This document shows, piece after piece, positions 22,894-32,861 of a stretch of 64,000 bases of DNA (the first letter of the stretch is position 1; every line of letters begins with the position of its first letter). The notes beneath the pieces were generated by a model. It was not told the origin of the DNA and made no database searches. It saw only the letters and a list, made by a program, of their open reading frames with translations. This DNA comes from Arachnopeziza araneosa (lineage: Eukaryota; Ascomycota; Leotiomycetes; Helotiales; Arachnopezizaceae), in contig QYAI01000006.1 in assembly GCA_003988855.1 (NCBI GenBank), positions 434,001 through 498,000 of the forward strand, given 5' to 3'. The position numbers were made by a program, and so were the translations under genes.

Positions 22894-23120
22894 GCTTCTT
22901 CATCCATCTTCCCATTCCTCCATCTGAAGAGAAAGAAAAAAAAAAGGCTTCCATATCATCCTTCCCAGCTTGTCTCATCACCTTAATCAATTGTCAGTAT
23001 TCCTCTCTTTGTCGCTCGCATTCCCCATTGTTCCCCTGTCAGATCCCTCGGTCGCAGATCAACAGCGCTCACCGACTCATCAACAACAGACACCCTTCTT
23101 ATGACCTTATAACAACAAAC

Positions 23121-23666
23121 ATGTCATCCTTTTACCACTACAACGCACATCAACATGCTGCTGCCAATACCCATACAGTCTCGTCCTCGCACCATACCGG
23201 TCGGGGACGCCGAGCGCCTCGTCTTTCTCAGAATGCGCACAAACAATTCCGGACCGTAAGAAAGGAAGAGGAAGCTGTCGTCGTGACTACCTTCCGACTA
23301 CGCTTCGAGGCCGGCCGCTCATTTGATCTCGACGATGATTTGGAGTTCTGTCCAAATCTCCTCACGGAGAGTGACATGGTCTCGATACACTCGGGCTCTG
23401 ACCGGTCATCGCTGTCTAGCGAATCGCCTGAAGGAAGTCCATCAGCGCATCACACTGCACCCGAATTTCATCTCAATTCCAACTCTGCGCCCTATATTCC
23501 TTCTTATCAACAGAGTCAGCCGACGACTCTAAAGCTGCATCAACCTGTTGCGGCACGGGTTCGTAATGCTATCCCGATTGTTAATCCCAGTACCGGCATC
23601 AATATCAGCAGCCCGCCGAACTCGGTGTCCCCATCAAGAATGCAAAACTTGGGCCGACGCTGGTAA
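23121..23666 (+). CDS. Conserved fungal orphan protein, 181 aa
   Basis: Single exon. I start at the ATG at 23121 (protein begins MSSFYHYN), which follows a CAACAACA-type leader context (ACAAACATG). The frame is open well upstream but contains no earlier in-frame ATG near the start. The protein is Ser/His/Gln-rich and probably disordered. It has two short blocks that look constrained: FRLRFEAGRSFDLDDDLEF (about 56-74), which is Arg-rich then Asp-rich, and RVRNAIPIVNPSTGINISSP near the C-terminus. Similar block pairs occur, from memory, in other Pezizomycotina proteins of unknown function, sometimes near RNA-related genes. No enzymatic or membrane feature is visible. The unusual feature is the long, repeat-bearing leader. 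Confidence 0.7.
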   Translation: MSSFYHYNAHQHAAANTHTVSSSHHTGRGRRAPRLSQNAHKQFRTVRKEEEAVVVTTFRLRFEAGRSFDLDDDLEFCPNLLTESDMVSIHSGSDRSSLSSESPEGSPSAHHTAPEFHLNSNSAPYIPSYQQSQPTTLKLHQPVAARVRNAIPIVNPSTGINISSPPNSVSPSRMQNLGRRW

Positions 23667-24878
23667 GGCGCCTCTACTACCCCATCGCGAGTAGCTGTCG
23701 TCTTACCATCTTCGCACTAATTGTTTTCCGCATCATCATCAACGTCGTCGTTCTGACGGGGCACCTTCTTCGGCATCGGTATTCTTCCGGTTATGGCACA
23801 TTTCTCCCTCAATGAATCCTTTGTATAAATTCTTCGAAAAATCCCTCACCAAATTCCTTGAGATAGCGACGGCGCACCATCCGAATTTCGATACCAATGT
23901 TAAAATAGGAGACGGTGATTCTATCGCATTGATGGCTTGATTTTGAGCGCGCATTGCCTTTTTTTGCGACGGTGTTTCGGCTTGCATTTGCTTACGGTGG
24001 GCTATGAAGCGGCGACTTCACGGAAAGTACGACAAAAATATACATCATATTTACATAGAACGATTTCCTTTTCTCAGTGGAGACGGGGCTCGGTGGGTGT
24101 TATTTACTGGATCAATATGGATGGCAAAGATTTCTCTCAATCTATTGGTTTTTAGGGAAGGCTGGGTGTCGGTATGTGGGTAGCGCTTCTTGTATGACTG
24201 AGCGCTTTGGTGTTGTGTGAAATGTGTTTGAACTCTTGGGTGTCTGGGATTTGAGCGGTTGATCTCGGGATTGCATTTGCGCTGGCGGGATCTGTCATAT
24301 CATATCTTGGACGGGTTGATGATATATGTCTCCGAGACTGGGTGGGCTTTGGTCTTCTAGGATTGGACTATTTGCAAATATATTGTCATTTAGTGACTTG
24401 TTTTATTTCAAAGAGCTTAGGGGTGGCGTATATACATTGGCACGAATAGGAATGAAATGAGATATGTTCTGTTCTGTTCTTTTCACTACCATTAACGTAT
24501 CGGGCTACACTCGGGCAACGTGACTTGCAACTCAATCGTCGTCCATCTGGAACTGCAGCAATGAAAACTGAATCGTACCCAATGAAGGAACCAAATCATA
24601 ATAGCTTTTGTTCCTGGTGTTCGTTCGATGCAGGCCTGCTTGGTTATTCCGAGGTCAACGAGAACGTGCCGAGCACTTGTCCCTATGACGTAAGGAGTAA
24701 CTGCATTATAACTAGAGTAGATGCTCCTTCCACTACTCATCAATCGCTCAATCGAGACCCTTCACCTCCTTCAGTTGTTCTTTAACATAACAAACCCAAA
24801 ATATATCGTCGGCTTGCTCCTGAATAAACTTCAAACCAATCTACTAACTTCTCTTTGCATCAAGAAGCTCGATAGAAG
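23667..24878. other. Intergenic region
   Basis: About 1.2 kb, probably the 3' UTR of the 23121 gene and the promoter of the next. Open frames at 23739-23987, 23937-24155 and 24492-24785 show no coding features. Confidence 0.4.
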
Positions 24879-25433
24879 ATGTCTTTTCTCCTCAGAACCT
24901 CCCGCGTTGCGGCAACAGCAAGACCTGCTCTCGTTTCAAGAAGCCTTATGAATACCAGCTTCTTAGCTCTGAAGGAGAGTGATCGTCGTAGGTGGCTCCG
25001 ATTTGGCTCAATCCATCCGATTGCCAAAGAGAAAGATTCAACTAATAGCGAAGTGCTAGACAATCCAGAACAAGCTTCTGACAATGAGAGGCACAAGCAG
25101 GACTCGATAGAGAAGCACAAGTCCGGGAAGGGCCATTGGAAGCCGGAGTTGGCGAGTGATTCAGAGGAGGCTGTAAGTGGATCTGCTGCTGAAATCAAGT
25201 TAGAAAGGTTGGCTGATATGGTGAATGCATAGGTTGCGGCGGATCGGGGTTCTAAGGATCATTCTGTTGAGGAGATGCAGAAAAATACGGCAGAACATAT
25301 TGAGAAAAAGTATAAGTAGGTCCTGACTCCGTTTCGGCTGACAACGTGCTAATTCATGTGCAAACAGGCATGGAACTAGTCAAGGTGAGCTGCCCTAGTT
25401 TAAATACTTCTTGTTCTATTTTCTCTAGGGTGA
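24879..25433 (+). CDS. Small conserved fungal protein, probably mitochondrial
   Basis: Starts at the ATG at 24879. The N-terminus (MSFLLRTSRVAATARPALVS) is rich in Arg, Ser and Ala without acids, a mitochondrial presequence pattern. The hallmark motif GKGHWKPELASDSEEA (about residues 83-98) matches a small fungal protein family I remember only as uncharacterised. Exon 1 is 24879-25172. An intron (25173-25232) is well supported, joining to VAADRGSKDHS. Beyond that, splicing at 25315/25368 and 25384/25429 gives an end HGTSQG at 25433, but translation could instead stop at 25319. An extra intron inside exon 1 near 24990 is possible, since residues 38-75 do not resemble the relatives I recall. 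Confidence 0.6.
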
Positions 25434-25753
25434 CAGCACCTCGATTGATTCATGATGTAACCAATTTGACTGGAATCTCCCATCTTTTTGGGAAGGAGAT
25501 TGATCCGAGAAATGCTAATACCCCTCTAGATCCAGGCTTGTGAAGAGGATAACATAGTTTGTGACTTGTATATGATATATTGAAAAGGGTGGATAACAAG
25601 GTTGACATGAGGGAATTGATGAGATTTCGTATTCGTATGAAGCAAATTATTGACAGATGCCTTGAATGAATTCCTCATCCTGAATGCTCCCAGACGCCGA
25701 ACAATGCAATAGATTACAACAGAAGTTTCACCCCTCCTCCGCTTCTTACATGC
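25434..25753. other. Convergent intergenic region
   Basis: About 320 bp between convergent 3' ends. It should hold both 3' UTRs. Nothing else seen. Confidence 0.4.
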
Positions 25754-26638
25754 TCATTTCAAAACAATTATTAACAAGACCAATATGATAATCAGAATCG
25801 CAATAGCGGTCATTTGCTTATTATCCTTCGCCTTCCGGGCAAAGGTTCCCAGATTCCTCCGCGCCTTGTCAAGCATTGACTGATGTCTGTCAACGTGGCG
25901 ATCAACATCGTCCAGCATCTGCACATGCTCGTCCAACTCATCTCCAATCTGAATGCTCAGCTCCCGCTGTCTCCCAATCGATTCGCCAAGCCGGTCTAAC
26001 GCTTCATCCTGTTCTGCTAGGACTTGCGAATGATATGCATGGATCTGCTGGTTATCAAGATGTGACTGATCTGGCGGCCCAGATGTGGGATCATCACGAT
26101 ATGGGAAGAGTGAGTTTCGAGCGGCTTCCTCGTCTTGAGCGAGAGGAGCGTCAGAGAATCGGACGGATTTCGGGGATGGTACTGATGGGTTGCCTCGCAG
26201 CGATTTCTTCAGAAATGAGGACGAGGATGTAACTCGAGGTCGCTCGGCGGCTTTGGTGAAGTCATCAGAGAGGGCAGGATCGTTTGGTTGTGAGATGGTC
26301 GAGGAAGTGGTGTCGGTGGGGTGGCCTCCAAACTGAGCTGCCAGGTCTTTGTATTGTGCCTGCAGATTTTTCTCTGTTTCCTGGAGGGTACTTCCGGCAC
26401 TGCAGGAATGATTAGTTCTGAGATTTGCAATCAAGGTGGAGGAGGCCTACGGGGTATCTCCTAATCGTTCTCGCTCTTTAGTGACGCTTTCGATACCTTC
26501 TCTGAGAGATTCCAACGAGCGTGCGATATGCCCATCTTGAGAGGTAGGCTCTAGATTTAGAGCTATCGCTCGCTGCCGCTCTAATAAAGATAACTTGATG
26601 TGATCTGCGAGTAAGAAGAACTGGTTTGGGTTGGCCAT
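25754..26638 (-). CDS. syn8: Qc-SNARE, Syntaxin-8/Syn8-like
   Basis: Exons 26638-26451 and 26399-25754 give 277 aa in frame. The start MANPNQFFLLADHIKLSLLE leads an N-terminal helical domain. A disordered linker with KSVRFSD spans about 110-165. The SNARE motif runs from about 185 to 250 (ALDRLGESIGRQRELSIQIG and onward), and a C-terminal membrane anchor (AIAILIIILVLLIIVLK) ends the protein. Syn8-type SNAREs act in endosomal and vacuolar fusion. The expected zero-layer Gln, in the position of LDEQ in animal Syntaxin 8 and 6, reads LDEH here. A Gln two residues later does not occupy the same layer. The gene is divergent from the RING/TRAF gene at 27198. Confidence 0.87.
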
Positions 26639-27197
26639 TGTTGTTGCTGAGGACGCTAAGCTTGCTTTCTAAAACCGATATGTGAAGTCGAAGGTATCAG
26701 GTGTCTTCTCACTTGAGTGGAAATTCGTTGGGTTGTGGCTTGCCTGGAGCTCTTGAAACGTCGAGTATTTCGTATTTGGTGATGCCTTCTCAGCATCAGC
26801 CGCTTGAGTTAGTTGAGACAGGCAACATTCTTGCACCGTGAGAACAGCCAATCGGAGCAACTCGTTTCTAGCAACGCGAGCAGACTCCAAGGAGCGTGGG
26901 GCCCGTCGCCTTCTCTTTATCAATAGACACAACAGCAGATCTAAGATACATCAGTACACCTCTGTCTGGCACTGCTACCTTGATACCTTGTACTTGCGCT
27001 GCACCGCGCTGCACTGCAAGTAGCTTGAAGGAATCCGCGCTTGCGCACACCTCTCGATCTGCGTCGAACAAACTGGACAGCCTCGCACTAATCACGTGTC
27101 AGACACATCACCACCTCTTTCTAGAGACGTAAGGACAGAGAATGAGGTAAATGGGAGAAGCGCGAGAGACTTCTGCAGTGGATACCCCTAACCTGAA
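26639..27197. promoter_or_regulatory. Divergent intergenic region (syn8 / RING-TRAF)
   Basis: About 560 bp. Two overlapping minus-strand frames (26669-26932 and 26868-27095) read somewhat protein-like but start at TTG and GTG and share no plausible splice. I treat the region as promoter DNA for both genes. Confidence 0.4.
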
Positions 27198-28595
27198 ATG
27201 CCTCCTACCTCTGGTACTATCACGCCTCCCGAGTTCTCTCCATCTTACCGAGTAATCGATAACTCCATCGATGAGATCCTTCATTCCGGACACAGCGCTC
27301 CACCGAACACCCCTTCAAGTGACTACAGTCTTTCTCCTAGGGCTGTTCGTCGCAGCGCCCCGAGAAAACCAATGACCCCGAACTTGGTTCACAATGTTGA
27401 TTTACGTGCTATCAATTATGAAGGGACCGTCGACGAGAATCTGATCTGTCCCATTTGTCGCTGTCCATTGATCGATCCTGTCACAACATCCTGTGACCAT
27501 ACATTCTGTTCAGCCTGTATTGAGGAGTCTATGTCTCAGAGTCAGACATGCCCGATCGATCGGTCGGCTTTAGTCCCAGACTCGATGAAAAAATCTCCAA
27601 AACTGGTTTACAATCAATTGGACAGTCTCAAAGCTAGATGCCCGTGCTGTGAATCATCAATTGCCCGGTCCTTGTTAGCAAACCATCTCGACAAGTATTG
27701 TCCAGATGGACTAGTTAGATGCCCAGGTAGGAACACGGGCCAAAATTGCATGGAGAAAATCAAGAGAAGATTCTCAGGACAGGGCTGTCTTCACTATACG
27801 ACTGATTGTCCTGACTGCAAAGTAGAAGTGGTTCAAATAGATATGGAAACCCATAGGGAAACCATTTGCCAAGAAAGGAACACGAATTGCGATGACTGTG
27901 GGATTGAAATCTTGCGGTGTAACAAAGTTAATCACAACATGGAGTGTCCAGACACCATCGTCTCTTGTAGATGGGTTGAATATAACTGTCCATATAAAGG
28001 GAAGCGACGAGAACTGCATGAGCATACAGAGTCCTGCTCTATGAAATCAGCTGGGATGTTGGCCGAAATGTTGAAGAAGGACATAACCGACTTGAAGGCC
28101 GAAGTTCGAAGTTTGACTGAGAAAAACCAGATGCAAGAGCGGCGAATCAGATTTCTGGAAACCGGCTCAAGAGAGCTTGATCGTACCATGGATTTGTCTG
28201 AAATCTCTGACCAATCGCTCTCCACTATCGCTGGTTCGGGAGAAGGAGATTTGGAACAAATTGGTGAAGAATACCTCGCCTCTATGCTCGAATCCCACGA
28301 GTCTAGAATAAATCAGTTATCAGCCGGAATGACAGAGCTTGAGGGCAGGCAAACCACATTGCTGTTCAATGAGACAATGCCAGTCAAGAACGAACTTGCG
28401 GAGATCAGAAGTATGCAACAAACCACTAGTATGCATGTTCGCTGGTTGATGAGATTTCGGATGCAAGAGAACAATCGACGTGCTGGAGGCCCAAGTTCCA
28501 ATGTAGATGGCCCCGATGGTGCAGGTCCTAACGAATCCGTCCCTTTTAGGCGGACAAGTGATTCAAGCTCGAGAGATCTCATCACGAAGCTTTGA
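27198..28595 (+). CDS. RING and TRAF-type zinc finger protein
   Basis: Single-exon 465-aa gene. After about 75 disordered residues comes a C3HC4 RING finger (CPICRCPLIDP, then CDHTFCSACI and CPIDR), at about residues 83-125. Two or more TRAF-type zinc fingers follow (CPCCESSIARSLLANHLDKY, then CPDCKVEVVQ and CDDCGIEI with their His partners), to about 280. A coiled coil spans about 285-330 (LKAEVRSLTEKNQMQERRI), and the tail is Ser-rich. This RING-TRAF-coiled-coil order matches fungal and animal TRAF-like E3 ubiquitin ligases and would act in the cytosol. The meprin-and-TRAF homology domain is absent. Substrate unknown. Confidence 0.88.
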   Translation: MPPTSGTITPPEFSPSYRVIDNSIDEILHSGHSAPPNTPSSDYSLSPRAVRRSAPRKPMTPNLVHNVDLRAINYEGTVDENLICPICRCPLIDPVTTSCDHTFCSACIEESMSQSQTCPIDRSALVPDSMKKSPKLVYNQLDSLKARCPCCESSIARSLLANHLDKYCPDGLVRCPGRNTGQNCMEKIKRRFSGQGCLHYTTDCPDCKVEVVQIDMETHRETICQERNTNCDDCGIEILRCNKVNHNMECPDTIVSCRWVEYNCPYKGKRRELHEHTESCSMKSAGMLAEMLKKDITDLKAEVRSLTEKNQMQERRIRFLETGSRELDRTMDLSEISDQSLSTIAGSGEGDLEQIGEEYLASMLESHESRINQLSAGMTELEGRQTTLLFNETMPVKNELAEIRSMQQTTSMHVRWLMRFRMQENNRRAGGPSSNVDGPDGAGPNESVPFRRTSDSSSRDLITKL

Positions 28596-29611
28596 TATGC
28601 TGCAGCATCAATTATAAGCTACGACGGATGTAACGGGTAGATGATAATCTCATGACAAGCATCGGGTGGCAGCGTTGAGATTTGTATGCGGTATCAAGAA
28701 AGCATCTGGATTCTGGAGTCTTAAAATTTGGTGTTGAGAAGTCACTAGTATCTACGTCAAAGCAGCTTGTAGTCTCCGCAGGACATTCTAAAAGGCACAC
28801 AAAATCAAAGGCATGAAATAGACTTTGACTTAATGAAACACCTATATTATGTTCTTCTTGTGACGTGCAAATCATCCAAGATCGTTCTCGCGGAGTTTCA
28901 TTCACAGCAACTTCAAACAAAGAATCATGATAATAAATGCAAGCGTTTAAGTCCTGTCTACTCAACAACTTTTATGCTCTCCAAAAATAAACATCTCCAA
29001 TTACTAAGACTACACAATCTAAATGTGTATTACCTTGGACAAAGATGTGATCGATGTGAATAGTCAACACCAAGCGCAATATGAGTGTACTGCTGGCGAT
29101 TCGACACAGACTCAAGTGTGAAGGGGAAGAACTTAAGACAATCGTAACTACGGGAAAGTAAAATGATGTTCAGGATTTGAATAGTGCAGGTTTAGATGAT
29201 ATGCTGAGGGTCTTCCAGAGGGCAATAATCAATGTGGAAAGCTTTTGCATTCGAGGCAGGAGATGGTACAGATTTGTGGTATTTGTGTGATTCGGTTTAG
29301 GATCACTGTAGGATGAGAGGGGAGATGGGCAAGTGTGCATCTTCACAGGGCGGAAAGTAGTAGTATTCGATGCAGAAAACTTCCATTGTCCATCCTGGAC
29401 ACTTAGAAGCAGTATGAGCAAAACCATATGCTGGTACAATACGATGCTGTCTATTATCATCCATTAGTAAATCGAACTCTTGGATATTAATTTCTATCTT
29501 TTTATTGCAAGACTGACATGGCCACCCGTGGCGTGGTACCTGGATCCTCAGCTCACTCACCATATTATTTTAGGCAAACCGATCTCAAAAGCAGTACCCT
29601 TACCAACCATT
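28596..29611. other. Convergent intergenic region
   Basis: About 1 kb, AT-rich, between the RING/TRAF gene and the lysidine synthetase-like gene. The only frame with protein-like content is the weak minus-strand candidate at 29303-29563. Confidence 0.4.
29303..29563 (-). CDS. Possible small Cys-containing protein, 86 aa
   Basis: Weak candidate. The frame begins ATG GTGAGTGAG, so the first codon is followed by a perfect splice donor and may be an exon end. The sequence includes WPCQSCNKK (a CxxC) and a later HTASKCPGW segment, which together could coordinate a metal. I know no family for it and cannot exclude chance or a decayed gene. Confidence 0.25.
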   Translation of the reverse strand: MVSELRIQVPRHGWPCQSCNKKIEINIQEFDLLMDDNRQHRIVPAYGFAHTASKCPGWTMEVFCIEYYYFPPCEDAHLPISPLILQ

Positions 29612-31510
29612 TCAGTCAATACTAAATGCCCTACTTCCTTCATCTATTTCTAGATCTGCCATGTACACTTTCTTGTATCTGACTTCCCATTTAACAACAT
29701 CGCTAGGCAGTGTACCAAGACTAAGACTTGGCAACCCTAACACATTTTCACCGCCATTTTCATCACGAACAGTAACTATTGGTAAAGTCCACCGTACCCC
29801 CCCAGGTGCTCTTTGTTTCAATATCTTTTCCAGGCTGGTCTTTCCATTTGATGTTAAGTTTGATAACTCCCTCTTATCATTCTCCTGGAAAGGGCGGACT
29901 AAGACATCTCCAGTCCCTAGATTCTTAATGCGAATCCAGTAACGGCCATCATACATTTTCCATGAGGACCAATCACTACCAGTTGGAGGGAAGCGAAGTA
30001 TTAGTCTTTTGGTATCGCTTGAGCTATGAGGCTGCCTGGACAGAAACCACGGATTCTTGGGCCGTCTTCCTTGTTGAATTGAGAGATTCAATGCACACGA
30101 GACAGACGGCATTCGTTGGAACAGAACACCACAAACTGTAAAAGATTTAGGCAGGCTTGTGGTATCATGCATGGCTTCAATTTCGGAGAATATCTGAGCT
30201 ACAGCACCATGAAGAGATGATAATTCAACTCTTTCTTCGGGACTGACAAGCATGATTATTCGAGCGAGTAGGTTTGCAGTCAGTTTTCCAGTCTCAGATT
30301 TTGGCCTCATTGACGTATTACCATATTCTCTGAGATCTGGAAAGCTAAGTGCAAGAGTACCGGCGCCAGTATCGAAGGATATGATGTTGCATTTAGCAAG
30401 CCAATATTTTGAGAGTCGAGACTCGATGTCTGCTTTCTCCGTCATTCCTCTTGTCATACTCAGTAGGCGGGGTTTGGCAAGGGCAGTAGGCAGTGAATAG
30501 TTATGTAATATATGCCTAATGGCATTTCTCTTGGTAATAGTAGGATTCTTATTTGTGTGGTCTTCGAACCATGGCATACTCGCGGCGTGGCAAGTCGATA
30601 TCAAGCGTTCTTTACTGAAGCCCAGCAACGGCCTGTAGATTTTGATGCCGCCACTTTCCGAAAGCGGTTGATACCTGAGGTCATATTCTCCTTGGGTAGG
30701 CTTGAAAGAATGGTGAGCTCCGCGGCTAACTTCAGCGTGCATCATCAATGGGCCATCTCTACCTCCACTCTCGTGAATTCCATGTAAGCCATAACATTCA
30801 GGAATTGAAGTTTTAGGTTTGATACCCACAAGTCCGGCCATTCTGTGACCAGAGACTAATCTCATAATAATCGTTTCCACCTGATCATCCTCATGATGGG
30901 CAAGAAGTAATGAATTGATGCCGGCATCTTTGCATGCTTTCCCGAGTAAACGAAATCGATATTTCCTAGCCAATGACTCGAAATTGGGAGCGATACCTGG
31001 ATTTTGAGAGGAAGGCCATTCGATTTTCAAAATCTTGGTTGGTATTCCTATGGCCAGATGAGTAGTTTTCCTCTAGCAGGGAGAAGGATTCGCACCTCGC
31101 TGTTCCAAGATGCCAGAAACGTTGGTAGCTTCGTCACCGCTGCCAGGTCTCATACCATGATCTACTACATAAGCTTGAAATCCGAGTTTTGAGGGACGAT
31201 TGAAGGGCAGGGGCAGCCTTTCACTTGCCCCACCGGTATGAGCGAAACTGGTTTGCAAATGGGAGCAGAGAACAGCAAGCGCCATAGAGTCTACTCCACC
31301 ACTTATTGCTAATCCTATTTCACGAGTCAGTTTTCAGCCATCAACTTGTGGAAAAGGAGACAGGATACCGATCTTAAACTCCTTTTCCCCTTCAGCAGCT
31401 GTCAACTCGGGAACTCCCAAGATATTGCCCAAAGCATTTTGAAACTCGACAGCCTGAATGGGAAGATGTCGTGATGAGCTGAGATTCCTAATCGCCCGGG
31501 CTGCCCCCAT
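29612..31510 (-). CDS. tRNA(Ile)-lysidine synthetase-like protein (TilS/MesJ), probably mitochondrial
   Basis: Exons 31510-31369, 31314-31096 and 31047-29612 give 598 aa in frame. The chosen ATG at 31510 has an in-frame stop directly upstream and opens a Ser/Arg-rich leader (MGAARAIRNLSSSRHLP), consistent with mitochondrial targeting. The PP-loop ATP-binding motif LAISGGVDSMA is at about residues 49-59, split from the leader by an intron. AHHEDDQVET is the second conserved TilS motif. Bacterial and organellar TilS converts the wobble C of tRNA-Ile(CAU) to lysidine so that it reads AUA. A conserved C-terminal block (NDKRELSNLTSNGKTSLEK) follows a less conserved middle. The gene diverges from pet8 across about 210 bp. 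Confidence 0.87.
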
Positions 31511-31721
31511 TCATACTGCAAACGAAATTTCTGCGGTGGGGAGGATATCTGAAGGCGGAGATTGTGTGAGGCGAGGCGAGGCGAGGCGCATCCAGGACAG
31601 AAGACATTTGAGCTCCGCTCCGCTCCACCACCTTCAGCACACGACCATGAAAGCCAGTCCTCAATGCAGGCTTCGGCCTCTGCAAGAATCATAGGTCAAT
31701 AGCACCATTTTAGGCATCGAG
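31511..31721. promoter_or_regulatory. Compact bidirectional promoter (TilS-like / pet8)
   Basis: Only about 210 bp separate the start codons of the lysidine synthetase-like gene and pet8. It holds a GAGGC pentamer repeat and a TCCGC/TCCAC-rich block. Both products act in mitochondria, so co-regulation is possible but not shown. Confidence 0.5.
31568..31587 (+). repeat. GAGGC pentamer, four copies
   Basis: Four tandem GAGGC units in the shared promoter between the two divergent mitochondrial genes, directly 3' of an AT-poor block. Confidence 0.85.
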
Positions 31722-32591
31722 ATGTCGACGCACGATCGGCCTGCAGCATTCTCTACCACTCTCCTCTCGGGGGCATTGGCCGGGACCACTGTCGACCTCT
31801 CTCTTTACCCTCTTGATACCCTTAAGACTCGACTACAATCTTCTACTGGCTTTCTTGCTTCTGGCGGGTTTACGGGCATTTATCGTGGAGTTGGCAGTGC
31901 AATCATTGGGTCCGCGCCTGGGGCAGCTCTATTCTTTTGCACGTATGAATATTCCAAAAACTTCCTATCTACACGACGCCATGCAAAACACAGCACCGGG
32001 GGGGTTTCGGGAGAATGGTCTACACCCATTGAACATATGCTGGCAGCAAGTCTTGGAGAAATCGCAGCATGTGCTATTCGAGTGCCTACAGAGGTCGTGA
32101 AACAGAGAGCTCAGGCGGGGCAGTACCCTTCGTCTCTGCTGGCTCTGCAGGCGATTTTATCGCAGTATCGGACAATAGGCATAATTGGAGTTTGGATGGC
32201 TATGTATCGAGGATGGTCGGTGACGATAATGAGAGAGGTACCATTCACAGTTATCCAATTCCCACTTTGGGAATCTATGAAGGAATACAGACGACGAACC
32301 TCTGGAAAGGAGAGTATTAGTGGTTTTGAAAGTGGACTTTTTGGTAGTGCAGCTGGTGCAATAGCTGCTGGCACTACAACGCCGTTAGATGTTCTGAAGA
32401 CGAGGATGATGCTGGCTAAGGAAAAGACTGCGATGTTGTCACTACTAAAACAAATCCTGAGAGACAGTGGCCCAAGAGCTTTCTTCGCTGGGATCGGCCC
32501 ACGTGTTCTTTGGATCAGTGCAGGCGGTGCTATATTCTTAGGCTCATACCAATGGGCGTTTAATACTCTCAATAAAGAAGGCGATGCCTAA
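31722..32591 (+). CDS. pet8: Mitochondrial S-adenosylmethionine carrier (Pet8/SAMC)
   Basis: Single-exon 289-aa mitochondrial carrier with three repeats and signatures YPLDTLKTRLQ, VPTEVVKQRAQ and TPLDVLKTRMM. The Glu in the second signature (PTEVVKQR) is characteristic of SAM carriers. The size fits the family. The carrier imports SAM into the matrix in exchange for S-adenosylhomocysteine and supplies mitochondrial methylation and biotin/lipoate synthesis. It shares a short promoter with the TilS-like gene and converges with the WDR48-like gene. I am confident in the carrier family and fairly confident of the SAM substrate. Confidence 0.9.
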   Translation: MSTHDRPAAFSTTLLSGALAGTTVDLSLYPLDTLKTRLQSSTGFLASGGFTGIYRGVGSAIIGSAPGAALFFCTYEYSKNFLSTRRHAKHSTGGVSGEWSTPIEHMLAASLGEIAACAIRVPTEVVKQRAQAGQYPSSLLALQAILSQYRTIGIIGVWMAMYRGWSVTIMREVPFTVIQFPLWESMKEYRRRTSGKESISGFESGLFGSAAGAIAAGTTTPLDVLKTRMMLAKEKTAMLSLLKQILRDSGPRAFFAGIGPRVLWISAGGAIFLGSYQWAFNTLNKEGDA

Positions 32592-32861
32592 ACTTGACTA
32601 AATCGATAGATACATGTAGATGGCGTTATGACAGCGAATCTCCAGACTCTCTGTATTATATATAACATATAGCAACAATGAGACTTCTGCAAATCGAGTT
32701 CACCTTGGAAGCTAGACTAATCTTAACCGTAGAGCATATCCACTAAACACTATAATCAAATAGCAGGGATTACATTCAAATGCTATCAGATTTCTGAACA
32801 TACGATCTTGCTATCTACCATTAAATTGGCTATACATATAAAACATTCAATAAGTAGTGTA

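Larger units (their letters stand above)
20321..23120. other. Long gene-free region with leader of the 23121 gene
   Basis: About 2.8 kb without a supported gene. Frames at 20934-21252 and 21570-22800 lack ATG starts, family resemblance or splice structure. From about 22,450 the plus strand turns strongly pyrimidine-rich and then CA-rich up to the ATG at 23121, as in fungal promoters and long 5' leaders. Confidence 0.5.

Noticed and set aside
25173..25232. Reading the small mitochondrial protein as one uninterrupted frame to 25232
   Set aside because: The single-frame end (SGSAAEIKLERLADMV) does not resemble the remembered family, while splicing out this GT-AG intron gives a better continuation.
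26669..27095. Two overlapping minus-strand frames between syn8 and the RING/TRAF gene, one Leu/Glu-rich
   Set aside because: Both begin at TTG or GTG, overlap in different frames, and have no plausible splice that joins them. Best read as promoter DNA.
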